This document shows, in pieces, positions 24,080 through 35,887 of a stretch of DNA of 64,000 bases. The position numbers and the translations under genes are program-made. Under the pieces are notes generated by a model. The model was not told the DNA's origin. It saw nothing but the letters and a program-made list of their open reading frames with translations, and did no database searches. Within the stretch, counting starts at the first letter, position 1; each line of letters starts with the position of its first letter. Source of the DNA: Acanthochromis polyacanthus (Eukaryota > Chordata > Actinopteri > Pomacentridae); the NCBI RefSeq assembly GCF_021347895.1, contig NC_067123.1, positions 1,522,762 to 1,586,761 on the forward strand, in the 5' to 3' direction.

Positions 24080-26430
24080 AAGGTCCGAATACCTGAGGAG
24101 ATGAGGTCAGAATACGTGAGGAGATGAGGTCAGAGTACATGAGGAGATGAGGTCAGAATACGTGAGGAGATGAGGTCAGAGTACATGAGGAGATGAGATC
24201 AGAGTACATGAGGAGATGAGATCAGAATACGTGAGGAGATGAGATAAGAATACGTGAGCAGATGAGGTCAGAATACGTGAGGAGATGAGGTCAGAACACA
24301 TGAGGAGATGAGGTCAGAGTACATGAGGAGATGAGGTCAGAGTACATGAGGAGATGAGGTCAGAATACATGAGGAGATGAGGTCAGAGTACATGAGGAGA
24401 TGAGGTCAGAGTACATGAGGAGATGAGGTCAGAGTACATGAGGAGATGAGGTCAGAATATGTAAGATGAGGTTAGAATACGTGAGGAGATGAGGTCAGAG
24501 TATGTGAAGAGATGAGGTCAGAGTACATGAGGAGATGAGGTCAGAATACATGAGGAGATGAGGTCAGAACACATGAAGAGATGAGGTCAGAGTACATGAG
24601 GAGATGAGATCAGAGTACATGAGGAGATGAGATCAGAATACGTGAGGAGATGAGGTCAGAATACGTGAGGAGATGAGATCAGAATACGTGAGCAGATGAG
24701 GTCAGAATACGTGAGGAGATGAGGTCAGAATACGTGAGGACATGAGGTCAGAACACATGAGGAGATGAGGTCAGAATACGTGAGGAGATGAGGTCAGAAT
24801 ACATGAGGAGATGAGGTCAGAGTACATGAGGAGATGAGGTCAGAATACGTGAGGAGATGAGGTCAGAATACATGAGGAGATGAGGTCAGAGTACATGAGG
24901 AGATGAGGTCAGAATACGTAAGATGAGGTCAGAATACATGAGGAGATGAGGTCAGAGTATGTGAGGAGATGAGGTCAGAGTACATGAGGAGATGAGGTCA
25001 GAATACGTGAGGAGATGAGGTCAGAGTACATGAGGAGATGAGATCAGAATACGTGAGGAGATGAGGTCAGAATACGTGAGGAGATGAGGTCAGAATACAT
25101 GAGGAGATGAGGTCAGAGTACATGAGGAGATGAGGTCAGAATACGTAAGATGAGGTCAGAATACGTGAGGAGATGAGGTCAGAACACATGAGGAGATGAG
25201 GTCAGAATACGTGAGGAGATGAGGTCAGAATACATGAGGAGATGAGGTCAGAGTACATGAGGAGATGAGGTCAGAATACGTGAGGAGATGAGGTCAGAAT
25301 ACATGAGGAGATGAGGTCAGAGTACATGAGGAGATGAGGTCAGAATACGTAAGATGAGGTCAGAATACATGAGGAGATGAGGTCAGAGTATGTGAGGAGA
25401 TGAGGTCAGAGTACATGAGGAGATGAGGTCAGAATACGTGAGGAGATGAGGTCAGAGTACATGAGGAGATGAGATCAGAATACGTGAGGAGATGAGGTCA
25501 GAATACGTGAGGAGATGAGGTCAGAATACATGAGGAGATGAGGTCAGAGTACATGAGGAGATGAGGTCAGAATACGTAAGATGAGGTCAGAATACGTGAG
25601 GAGATGAGGTCAGAGTATGTGAAGAGATGAGGTCAGAGTACATGACGAGATGAGGTCAGAATACATGAGGAGATGAGGTCAGAGTATGTGAGGAGATGAG
25701 GTCAGAGTACATGAGGAGATGAGGTCAGAATACGTGAGGAGATGAGGTCAGAGTACATGAGGAGATGAGGTCAGAATACATGAGGAGATGAGGTCAGAAT
25801 ATGTGAGGAGATGAGGTCAGAGTACATGAGGAGATGAGGTCAGAGTACATGAGGAGATGAGGTCAGAACATGTGAGGAGATGAGATCAGAATATGTGATG
25901 AGATGAGGTCAGAGTACATGAGGAGATGAGGTCAGAATACGTGAAGAGATGAGGTCAGAGTACATGAGGAGATGAGGTCAGAGTACACGAGGAGATGAGG
26001 TCAGAGTACATGAGGAGATGAGGTCAGAATACGTAAGATGAGTTCATAACACGTGAGGAGATGAGGTCAGAGTACATGAGGAGATGAGGTCAGAATACGT
26101 AAGATGAGGTCAGAATACGTGAGGAGATGAGATCAGAGTATGTGAAGAGATGAGGTCACAGTACATGAGGAGATGAGGTCAGAATACATGAGGAGATGAG
26201 GTCAGAGTATGTGAGGAGATGAGGTCAGAGTACATGAGGAGATGAGGTCAGAATACGTAAGGAGATGAGGTCAGAGTACATGAGGAGATGAGATCAGAAT
26301 ACGTGAGGAGATGAGGTCAGAATACGTAAGATGAGGTCAGAACACGTGAGGAGATGAGGTCAGAGTATGTGAAGAGATGAGGTCAGAGTACATGAGGAAA
26401 TGAGGTCCGAATACGTGAGGAGATGAGGTT
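24080..26430. repeat. 23-bp minisatellite, about 100 copies
   Basis: Units carry GAGGAGATGAGGTCAGA followed by ATACGT, GTACAT or ACACAT. A shortened form (GTAAGATGAGGTCAGA) recurs. About 430 bp (about 24728-25158) is repeated almost exactly at about 25159-25590, the shifted landmark AGAATACGTA lying at 24911 and 25342, so there is a 431-bp higher-order duplication. Most units contain AGGTCA, the nuclear-receptor half-site. Confidence 0.97.
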
Positions 26431-27095
26431 AATTCTGGTGTTTGATGTTCAGCAGATGTGACAGATTCAGATAAAGACCTTCACAGGTTTTATTCTGTCT
26501 CACGCTGAGGTCAAAGTGACAGATGAGCTGAAGAATTAACACCCAAACATTTGCACTGATTGAAATACAGTTTTAGTGAACAGAGACTTTTACAGACGTG
26601 GAGGTTAGTGTGGACGTGGAGATACAGGTTGGTGTAGATGTGGACGTGGACGTGGTGGCGCTGACTCCTGCCTCCAGGGTCTCTGCCTGGTAATTAGTTT
26701 TGCTCTAATGGCTGCCTGGTGAGGTCGAGGGATTCCTGTAATCCCTCCTCTGTCTGCTCACCTCCTGTTCTCTCTGCACTAATCTCTCTAAATATCTCCA
26801 ACCATCTCCTGCCTCCCAGTGACTCTCTGCTCTAACTGAACATCTCTCTGTTTTCCTCCTTTACTTCATGAGTCACGGTTATTTCCTCCTCCAACACCTC
26901 CCAACGTGTCTTAATGTCTCTTCCATCTCCACGCTGGTTTCATTTTTTTCACTGATGTCTCTGTAATTGTGGGAACATTTTTTTAATCAACATAATGTTT
27001 TAAATAGTAATTATGATGATGGAAAGTGCCCCATAACATGTTAGCAGAGCCTGTAGATGATTATTTTGTCTTTTGTGATTCGTTTTTTTTCATTT
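26431..27095. other. Non-coding stretch, nothing recognised
   Basis: A small GTGGACGTGGA-rich patch at 26597-26660. Otherwise no supported gene. Confidence 0.45.
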
Positions 27096-27099
27096 TTTT

Positions 27100-27505
27100 G
27101 TCTTGTTATTTTCATTTTGTGTCTTTTTTTGTATTTTGTGTCTCGTTTCTGTGGTTTTGTCTCGTTCTTGTTGTTTTCTGTCTTGTTTCTGTCGTTTCCA
27201 TCCTCCATCAGTGTTCCTACAGAATGTGTAGATCAAAGCTGTGTCCTCTCTTCTATTTTCCATCTTTTCATCCATTGTCAGCCTTGATTGAATGTCTCTC
27301 TCTACCTCATATTATCAGGATCAGACTCATTCTTTGGACTGTTTTCCATCAGTGGTCAGCAGTAACAGCTAGCTAAATATCTAGCTTCTACTGCTGAGAA
27401 AAAGATCACATTAGCATGGATTAGAGTAGGGTTAGCAACAACACAGAAACATGGAATAAAAATGAGACAATCAATGCCTATTATTGATCAATATGGAGCA
27501 GAAAG
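27100..27505 (-). repeat. Right member of the 330-bp inverted repeat pair
   Basis: 27179-27505 is the reverse complement of 14239-14566. The adjoining 27100-27180 is a short T-rich stretch with TTTTGTCTCGTT / TTCTGTCTTGTT, matching the GACAAAAAC tandem sequence beside the left member. Confidence 0.85.
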
Positions 27506-27509
27506 CTGG

Positions 27510-28230
27510 AGAAGTTTCAGTTTCTAATCAGTTCTGGAATGACTCATCTGATAGTTTGCAGTGGAAATAATGAATTCTCATTTCCGCATTTACAGATTTT
27601 ATCCGACATTTAAAAAAAAACCCACCAGAATGTAAAGTAAATGAATGAATGAATGAATGTTTTCCACCTGGATCTCACTGAGGAGCTCGTTTAGAACCAG
27701 GATTAGGACTAATTAATACTTTAATTAGCGGTTAGCTGACAGGCTCTGAGGGTTTCTGGGGAGAAGCAGCTGAGATGAATCTGACTGAAAATTTATGCTC
27801 AAACATTGCAAAAGAATGAATTACCATTTATTAATATAAATATCTTTGTTAGAATTTTGGTCCATTTTATGATTAACATGTTATTATTTCTGTGAATCAG
27901 TCACATATTTTTAATTTACAAAAGCAGCAAAAATGTAGAAATAATGTATTTTTAAGTTCTTAACTTTTAAATTTATTTTTCTGATTGTTTATACCACTTT
28001 TTTATTTTTCTGATTGTGTTTACACCACTTTTTTATTTTTCTGATTGTGTTTACACCACTTCATTTATTGTCTTAATACTGAAATATCTTCATATTTTAC
28101 ATTCTGCAGCTCTTCACTGCTTCACTGTTCTCATGTTAAACTACTTTTCTGTTCCTTCTGCTCTGAGCAGCGACACTTTAATTTCAGATTTTCTGTCCAT
28201 CCATCATCACTGATCAATGACTGTCTGGGT
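27510..28230. other. AT-rich non-coding stretch
   Basis: No gene. Near 27975-28065 a block containing CACTTTTTTATTTTTCTGAT is tandemly repeated two to three times. Confidence 0.45.
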
Positions 28231-28231
28231 A

Positions 28232-29172
28232 TGATTGATCCTCTGATTGATCCTCTGATTGGTCCTCTGATTGATCCTCTGATTGGTCCTCTGATTGATC
28301 CTCTGATTGGTCCTCTGATTGATCCTCTGATTGATCCTCTGATTGGTCCTCTGATTGATTCTCTGATTGGTCCTCTGATTGATCCTCTGATTGATCCTCT
28401 GATTGATCCTCTGATTGGTCCTCTGATTGATCCTCTGATTGGTCCTCTGATTGATCCTCTGATTGATCCTCTGATTGGTCCTCTGATTGGTCCTCTGATT
28501 GATCCTCTGATTGGTCCTCTGATTGGTCCTCTGATTGATCCTCTGATTGGTCCTCTGATTGGTCCTCTGATTGGTCCTCTGATTGATCCTCTGATTGGTC
28601 CTCTGATTGGTCCTCTGATTGGTCCTCTGATTGATCCTCTGATTGGTCCTCTGATTGGTCCTCTGATTGATCCTCTGATTGGTCCTCTGATTGGTCCTCT
28701 GATTGGTCCTCTGATTGATCCTCTGATTGGTCCTCTGATTGGTCCTCTGATTGATCCTCTGATTGGTCCTCTGATTGGTCCTCTGATTGATCCTCTGATT
28801 GGTCCTCTGATTGGTCCTCTGATTGGTCCTCTGATTGATCTTCTGATTGGTCCTCTCATGGATTCTCTGATTGATCCTGTGATTGATCTTCTGATTGGTC
28901 CTCTGATTGGTCCTCTGATTGATCCTCTCATGGATTCTCTGATTGATCCTGTGATTGATCCTCTGATTGATCCTCTGATTGGTCCTCTGATTGGTCCTCT
29001 GATTGGTCCTCTGATTGGTCCTCTGATTGGTCCTCTGATTGATCCTCTCATGGATTCTCTGATTGATCCTGTGATTGATCCTCTGATTGGTCCTCTGATT
29101 GGTCCTCTGATTGGTCCTCTGATTGATCCTCTGATTGATCCTCTGATTGATCCTCTCATTGGTCCTCTGATC
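28232..29172. repeat. 12-bp minisatellite (CTGATTGGTCCT / CTGATTGATCCT), about 78 copies
   Basis: Two main 12-bp variants alternate; about 41 units carry ATTGGTCC and most of the rest ATTGATCC. Because 12 is divisible by three, both strands stay open (DPLIGPLI on +, GSIRGPIR on -); these are not called as proteins. Each GG variant read on the minus strand is GGACCAATCAG, a textbook NF-Y CCAAT-box sequence. Confidence 0.97.
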
Positions 29173-29344
29173 GCTCTGTTAGATCATCCTGAACCAGGAT
29201 GTTTGTTCTGCTGATGTCAGATTAATGTTTCCTTCTTATTTCTGTCAGACTCCAGGATCTGGTTTCATCTTCTGGGAAACTCGTCGTTATCAGACTCTGG
29301 AGCCATTAGAGGCCATAAAAGCAGCTCCAGAGAGACTTACAGGA

Positions 29345-29345
<1 letters not shown>

Positions 29346-29384
<39 letters not shown>
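29346..29384. repeat. (TCTG)n microsatellite
   Basis: About ten TCTG units, followed by CCATCCATCC. Confidence 0.95.
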
Positions 29385-29414
29385 CTCCTGTCTGTCCATC
29401 AGTCCATCCATCCA

Positions 29415-31225
29415 GAACCACCAGAGGCTCTGATCATCATCATCTTGTCCAGGTTCCAGGTTCCAGGATCCAGTCCTGGTTCTGAATAATAACTGATTTA
29501 TTTTCCAGTCCTGGTTCTGAAGCCAGGAGGTTCTCTGGTCCGGATGCCTCCAGGATGCATCCAGATTTTTTTTCTGACTGGTGAAATTAGTGTTTCTTGA
29601 CACTTGTTTGTGCGTCACACGGGGAGAGGATTAATTTTCTGTCTTAACGACATAAAAACCTTCAGATCTTAATTCCAGCTGGAATTCCAGCAGCGTTCCT
29701 CCACTCCAGGGGTAAATAGAGACGCTCACAGAGGGGAAAAAACACAAAATATAGTTTATATCAGAGAGGAGAAGTTCAGTAAAATGCAGAATAAAATGTG
29801 GAAAAGTTTTAAGAGCTGCAGGAATGAGCAGAAATACAGATTAATACAGAATGAAAAGAACTAATAATGTGGAGAGAACACACTCATGTAGGAAGACAAA
29901 AATAAATGTCAAAGGTTTTCATTCTATTTTGAATAAAAAAACTATCTGACATTTTATTCCTTGTTTTATTAAATTACAATTAACCTCTAATAAAATCACA
30001 GAAAAAACAGCAAGTTAACCATAGAAATGGCCAGTATATTTGTAATAAATGATCATTTGTGCTTTAACAGCGTTTAACTATAAATTAAACTATTTGAATT
30101 CAGACAAAAATATAATTTTACTGATATTTGCTGTTATTTGAAAGAACAAATTATTCATATATTAATATATATATTTCAGAATTTAAAACATAATGTTTTA
30201 AACTGTTAATTGTCATTCTTTGAAAGTAATATTAATATTACATAAAATAATAATAATGATTTTTCTTCAGTTTTCTAAAATTACAGATTAATATTCTGAA
30301 GTAAAGAAAAGAAAAAAGTCTTCTTTTACTTATAACCCTAAAATAAACAGAACAAAACTGTAAATAATATCCATTTTTAAAAAAAAATAACTTACTGACA
30401 TTTAAGCTTATTTGGAAGAAATTTTAAAAATATTTTCTTAATGTTTTTATCATAATTAATTTTTGTAAATGTATGGCTGTTAAATTACACATTTTGTATT
30501 ATATTTAAATCAGCAGAATGCATTTTTATTTTCCAGATATTTGCCATTAATTGACCAAAAAAAAGAAATTTTAAGAATTTATTTTTTCCTGTAATTTACC
30601 AATTTGACCTGCTTTGTTAAATTACAGAAAATATCTGGCAAAATCCCAGGAAAATTGTATTATTATTATTATTATTATATGTTATATTGTTATACTATTA
30701 TATAATAATATAGTAATAACAATACTAATAATAATAATAAATTTCATGTCACAAGTCAGTTTTTTACTTGTAATTAATCCTTGTAATTTAAATCACCTAA
30801 AATAATTTAGTTTTATATTTTTCTGCTGCTGTTGTCATAATATATATATACAAGGTAAACTAATATTTCCTCTCAGTGTTTTTTCCAGTTTCTGTAGGCG
30901 TGCAGCATAAATATTAGCATGCACACTTTGTTTTTTCTATTTTATAATAACCACTGAAGGTCAAACACTCTGGACCTGTTTTTATGATTTCTCCCGTCTA
31001 TAAATCCATTTTTCTGTGAGAAACAACATCTTCCTCCTCCTTCCACGGTGGAGTGAAGGAGAACGAGGAGAGTTTCAGGAGAAAAACGAGCTCCGGGTCA
31101 AACTGAGGGTTTGTTTCTCCTCAGAGAACAACAGAAGATCATCCATCTGCTCCTCGGTCTCCTCCACCTCCTGACCTCCTGCAGGAATCCAGAGAATAAA
31201 CCGTCTGAGGACAACGAGGTGGAGA
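29415..31225. other. AT-rich non-coding stretch
   Basis: No gene supported. The dispersed GATATTTGCTGTTATTT motif occurs near 30121, with a weaker copy near 30536. 30655-30745 is ATT/ATA low complexity. Confidence 0.45.
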
Positions 31226-31227
31226 GA

Positions 31228-31848
31228 GTTCAGCTGGAGGCAGGAGGTGATGGAGAACCAGGAGAACCAGAGTTCAGCTGGAGGCAGGAGGTGATGGAGA
31301 ACCAGGAGAACCAGAGTTCAGCTGGAGGCAGGAGGTGATGGAGAACCAGGAGAACCAGAGTTCAGCTGGAGGCAGGAGGTGATGGAGAACCAGGAGAACC
31401 AGAGTTCAGCTGGAGGCAGGAGGTGATGGAGAACCAGGAGAACCAGAGTTCAGCTGGAGGCAGGAGGTGATGGAGAACCAGGAGAACCAGAGTTCACCTG
31501 AAGGCAGGAGGTGATGGAGAACCAGAGTTCAGCTAGAGGCAGGAGGTGATGGAGAACCAGGAGAACCAGAGTTCAGCTAGAGGCAGGAGGTGATGGAGAA
31601 CCAGGAGAACCAGAGTTCAGCTAGAGGCAGGAGGTGATGGAGAACCAGGAGAACCAGAGTTCAGCTGAAGGCAGGAGGTGATGGAGAACCAGGAGAACCA
31701 GAGTTCAGCTAGAGGCAGGAGGTGATGGAGAACCAGGAGAACCAGAGTTCAGCTAGAGGCAGGAGGTGATGGAGAACCATGAGAACCAGAGTTCAGCTGG
31801 AGGCAGGAGGTGATGGAGAACCAGGAGAACCAGAGTTCAGCTGGAGGA
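31228..31848. repeat. 44-bp minisatellite, about 14 copies
   Basis: The unit begins GTTCAGCTGGAGGCAGGAGG and continues TGATGGAGAACCAGGAG. One unit (about 31492-31526) is nine bases shorter. Variants GCTGGAGG, GCTAGAGG and CCTGAAGG occur. Confidence 0.95.
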
Positions 31849-32129
31849 GAAGATGAAGAACCGCTGAGAGGAACAATCAGGATTCTGGCCTCAGAGCGGA
31901 GAAGATGAAGAACCTCCCACATAGAAGGTCCAAGAATCTGACAAGTAGAGCTGCTCCTCCACGTTTTACCGTTCTAACCCAACGCTTCATGTCAGGAGTT
32001 TAAATTCACCAGAGAACTCAGGAGAATCCATCCAACGCTGCAGAAGTCTAAATGAAAAGATGCACAATAAAACAGAATTCTGTACAAAATTTATCCAAAA
32101 AATGCTGCAAAAACAAAAACAAAATGCTG

Positions 32130-32300
32130 CACAAAGATGGGTTTGGGTCGTCCTGAGGTAAAGCGGGGTGTCGTCAGCGATGGAACAGATTCCACCCGGC
32201 TGAGGGACAGCGTTTATAGAAGGAACAGGTTTGGACCGAGGACGGAGCCCTGGGGGACACCAGGGGACAGGAAGTGTCTGAGACTTAGCTCCCCCCAGGC
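32130..32300 (-). mobile_element. LINE reverse-transcriptase fragment
   Basis: On the minus strand the sequence reads GVPQGSVLGP (the conserved RT stretch before the catalytic motif). After a frame change it reads ADDTPLYLR, matching the YADDTQLYL catalytic motif of CR1/L2-type LINEs. The two motifs lie at the expected order and spacing but in different frames. It is a short dead relic. Confidence 0.65.
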
Positions 32301-32471
32301 TGACGTAGTCGGTCCATCCAGAGAGGTAGGACAAGGTTTACTGCAAGGTTTACAGCCACAGAAAGGCATGAAATGAGCAAAATGTGACACAAAGCACTAA
32401 AATTAAATGTAAATGAACACAAAAAGACGCAATACAGTCAAAGTACAACACAAAACTACCACAAAAATTTA

Positions 32472-32760
32472 GGGGCGGCATGGATCAGTGGGTAGAGTGG
32501 CCGTCCTGCAACCAGAGGGTTGCAGTTCGATCCCCGGCCCGTTGTGTTCATGTCGAGGTGTTCCTGAACAAAACACCTAACCCCGATTGATCCTGATGGG
32601 TCGTGGTTAGCGCCATCACTAACCAATGTGAATGTGACCTGAGCCAGAGGCGCTGTACCACGGCTGACCCTGCGCTCTGACCCCCCCCCCCCCCCCCCCC
32701 AGATGGGGGGATATGCGAAAATCAGAATTTCCCCTCGTGGGATTAAATAAAAATAAATAA
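32472..32760 (+). mobile_element. tRNA-derived SINE with 3' A/T tail
   Basis: It starts GGGGCGGCATGGATCAGTGG, with an A-box-like TGGATCAGTGGGTAG and a B box GTTCGATCC at 32525-32533. The body reads CGCTGTACCACGG and the tail CCCTCGTGGGATTAAATAAA. A 20-plus C run lies inside at about 32681. A second, truncated copy begins at 35751. The boxes are an internal RNA polymerase III promoter, so it may once have been transcribed. Confidence 0.85.
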
Positions 32761-32829
32761 TAAGTAAAAAATAACCAAAATATGACACAAAATGAACACA
32801 AAAATGAATTAAATAATCTAAATGTGACA

Positions 32830-33030
32830 CAAAATGAATAAAATGAATGAACTAACCAAAATATGACAGAAGGATGAATAAATTATTCAGAATATGCCAA
32901 AAAATGACCACAAAATGAATAAAATAATCCAAATATGACAGAAAATGACCACAAAATGAATAAAATAATCCAAATATGACAGAAAATGACCACAAAATGA
33001 ATAAAATAATCCAAATATGACAGAAAATGA
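32830..33030. repeat. 41-bp tandem repeat
   Basis: Three near-identical copies (plus one diverged) containing GAATAAAATAATCCAAATAT and GACAGAAAATGACCAC. Confidence 0.9.
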
Positions 33031-33718
33031 CACTCCTGTCCTCTGAATCCATCCGTCCTCCTTTCAGTGTCACTCTGAGCAGCTGGAGGATGAAGATCGA
33101 TGCTGAAGAGATGAAATTAGAATCGAGTTCAGCGGACGAGGAGGAGGAGGAGGAGGAGGGATCAATGTCCACGCAGAACTCCATCCATTAATTAACAAAT
33201 GAACGGATCTGTTGATGAAGGACATGGTCTCTGTGTCACTGATCGCTTCTTCAGCAGGAAATAAAAACACAGAAGAAGACGGAGAAGTTTTAATGGACTT
33301 TACCCTGGAAACACAGCCTGCAGTTCAACCCACACGGCTCTGATTTCTGTCAAATAAAGTTAAAAATGGGTCAGTGTTCGTCACAGGTGAGTAGTTCAAG
33401 GACTAAAAGTTCCTGATTTCCTGTCATGTGTCTGTAGGTCACGGCTGAGTCAGGAAAGGTTTTTCAGTTTCATCAAGAAACCAAACATTTTAAAAATCTT
33501 TTTACAGAATCAAATGAGAGAAAATTATTTATAGGACAGTATAATTAATAGTGGGTTTTTAAATGAGAATGCAGTGATTTTGAAGTTTTAAATGTAGATT
33601 TGGTTCAGTTTTCCAACAGATGAGTAGTTCAGGGACGGTCGTAAAGTCGGAAACCAAATGATTCTTCCTGTTTTTACCGTTTCTAGCTCAGATAAACGCT
33701 GTAGTTTGACTCAAAATC
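33031..33718. other. Non-coding stretch with a (GAG)n patch
   Basis: GAG triplets at about 33137-33160. No supported gene. Confidence 0.45.
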
Positions 33719-33915
33719 AGCACAAAAAATGCAAATCTCGCACAAAAAAAGGTCCAGAACGACCACAAAAATCAGTGAATATACCAGAAAAAGACACAAA
33801 ATCTCCACAAAAATAAAAATACAACCAAAAGGGCCACAACTACCACAAAGAGACACAAAATCAGCACAAAAACACTCAAAATTACCACAAACAGGTCAAA
33901 CTACCACACAGAAGA
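33719..33915 (+). repeat. Degenerate ACCACAAAAAGACACAAAAT repeat
   Basis: The phrases CCACAAAAA, GACACAAAAT and CAGCACAAAAA recur irregularly. The same family covers 53935-54655 and, inverted, 56225-56580, 57775-58205 and about 63770-63830. Confidence 0.65.
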
Positions 33916-34389
33916 GCTCAATGATTCGTCTTTCAGACCGTTTTGCATCGACGTGGTTTTTCCTGCTTTCAATCATTTTTCTAATTAATGGATTTTCTGT
34001 TGAAGGACGTCTCAGAGGTTCTGTAAAACTCAACATGAAGCTTCTTCAGCAGGAAAAGAGACGTGAAGACATGAAGAAAGTTTCATATTTAAAGTTCATC
34101 CAGAGATGATGGACGCTCAAACCACCAATCAGCAGCTCCACAAACTCCTCCAGCACAAAGAGACGCTTTGTGAAAACATAAAACAGCTCTAAAAATCTAA
34201 GAGGAGAAGATTCTGAACAGATATAAAGCTGTAAAAGTGTGAGAGGACTGAGGACTGCAGAAAGACTCTGAGCCTCCTGAACCACTTTAGAAGAAGAAAA
34301 ACAGGAGTTCATTTTCACTTCAGTCTCATCTGAACCTCACAAAAACACAGTAAAATAATCTGTAGTGCAGCCTGACCGGCCTGATGGAG

Positions 34390-34905
34390 AAATATAATAA
34401 GTGTTTATTAATAAATACGTTATTATAGAGCTCTGTGGAACATATTTATTAATAAATGTGTCCTACAGAGCTATTATAGCTCTGTAGGACACATTTATTA
34501 ATAAATATGTTTATTATAGAGCTATAATAACGTATTTATTACTAAATGTGTTTATTATAGAGCTATAATGTATTTATTAATAAATGTGTTTATTATAGCT
34601 CTATAATAAACAGATTTGTTTTTTATAGCGCTATAATAATGTATTCATTAATAAATGTGTCCCTACAGAGCTATTATAGCTCTTTAATAAACATATTTAT
34701 TAATAAATCTGTTTATTATAGCGCTATAATAAACATATTTATTAATAAATGTGTTCCTACAGAGCTATTATAGCTCTATAATAAACACATTTATTAATAA
34801 ATAAACATATGTATTAATAAATCTGTTTATTATAGCGCTATAATAACGTATTTATTAGTAAATGTGTTCCTACAGAGCTATTATAGCTCTGTAGGAACAC
34901 ATTTA
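34390..34905. repeat. Cluster of AT-rich palindromes
   Basis: TTATTAATAAAT, CAGAGCTATTATAGCTCTG and TATAGCGCTATA blocks alternate. The span 34439-34511 is a perfect 73-nt palindrome with one unpaired central base at 34475. The span 34859-34905 is another perfect one (47 nt, centre 34882). Every other unit also folds on AGAGCTATAAT or AGCGCTATAAT cores. No coding potential. Confidence 0.95.
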
Positions 34906-35750
34906 TTGACTTTTCATCTTCCATCAGCCGTGTTTCCACCACATTATGCTCCTATGAGAAACAGATTTTCTTATAAAGTCATCAGATGTCAGCAGGTTTT
35001 AAATGGGACCAGAATTCTTAGATTTAAATTTCATTTTCACCTCTTGTTTGCTTTTGGTTTAGATGAGGCTCCAAAGGGAAAGTTGAGGTTGAAAAAGTCA
35101 CATTTTTGAATGCTCAGACTTTAACAACAATAAGTACCTGTTAGAATAAAAACTACCAGGATAAGTTTATTAAATATGCAGATTAAGATCCATCAGACGA
35201 TCAGTACCACCTGAAGGCTCGTCATTCATTTACATCTTTGCCATTTTCAATGTCTTTTGGACAAAAAACAACAAAAAAATGAAGAATGAGACAAAACAAC
35301 AAAAAGCTGGACGGTGACAAACACAGCTAAATGACTGTTTTTGCTTTAATTTCCCTGTTTTCCAGTGCAGCTCTGGTGTTTTCCAGCTTTTCTTCTGCAG
35401 TCACAGGAAGTTAAACCTTCAGAGACACTGATCAGAAACCAGCACTAAGCTTTACTTTCTGCATGTTTGAACCACTTTGTCCGTTTCTAGCAGCTTTCTG
35501 TCCACATCGCAGCGTCAGAGAGGACGGATCAGCATAAAGGTTTGCCCTTAAGACTCCATCACTGAACGCTCGATTACTTCTGTCTGGATCCTGGACTGGA
35601 GGCCGTTTTAATGAAAGCTCCCAGCAGGAGGCGGGATTTCAGCCGGATGCTCTGAAATGACGTCTGACCAAGTTTGGTTCGGAAAGTTTTTATTTTGATC
35701 AGAAGACTGAGAGCGTCACCAGAGATTAAAAGTAGCAGGAGTCTGAGTGT
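34906..35750. other. Non-coding stretch, nothing recognised
   Basis: Ordinary sequence without a supported gene. Confidence 0.45.
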
Positions 35751-35787
35751 GGGGCGGCATGGATCAGTGGGTAGAGTGGCCGTCTGG
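35751..35787 (+). mobile_element. SINE start, cut by the assembly gap
   Basis: GGGGCGGCATGGATCAGTGG and the following bases match the first 34 bases of the SINE at 32472. The sequence then runs into N. Confidence 0.85.
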
Positions 35788-35887
35788 NNNNNNNNNNNNN
35801 NNNNNNNNNNNNNNNNNNNNNNNNNNNNNNNNNNNNNNNNNNNNNNNNNNNNNNNNNNNNNNNNNNNNNNNNNNNNNNNNNNNNNNN
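35788..35887. other. Assembly gap (100 N)
   Basis: Exactly 100 N, the usual placeholder for a gap of unknown size. It lies between a SINE start and a tandem array, so missing SINE and array sequence is likely. Confidence 0.99.

Noticed and set aside
15581..26430. Regular repeats considered as CRISPR arrays
   Set aside because: Units are contiguous or nearly so with no unique spacers, there are no cas genes, and the genome is a vertebrate one.
28045..29214. Open frames of 389 codons (+) and 342 codons (-) through the same region
   Set aside because: Both are produced by a 12-bp tandem repeat with no stop in its unit; the products are pure DPLIGPLI or GSIRGPIR repeats with no domain.
31987..32376. 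Open frames on both strands around 32140-32330 as a gene
   Set aside because: The minus strand shows reverse-transcriptase motifs in two different frames, so this is a LINE relic and the plus-strand frame is its shadow.
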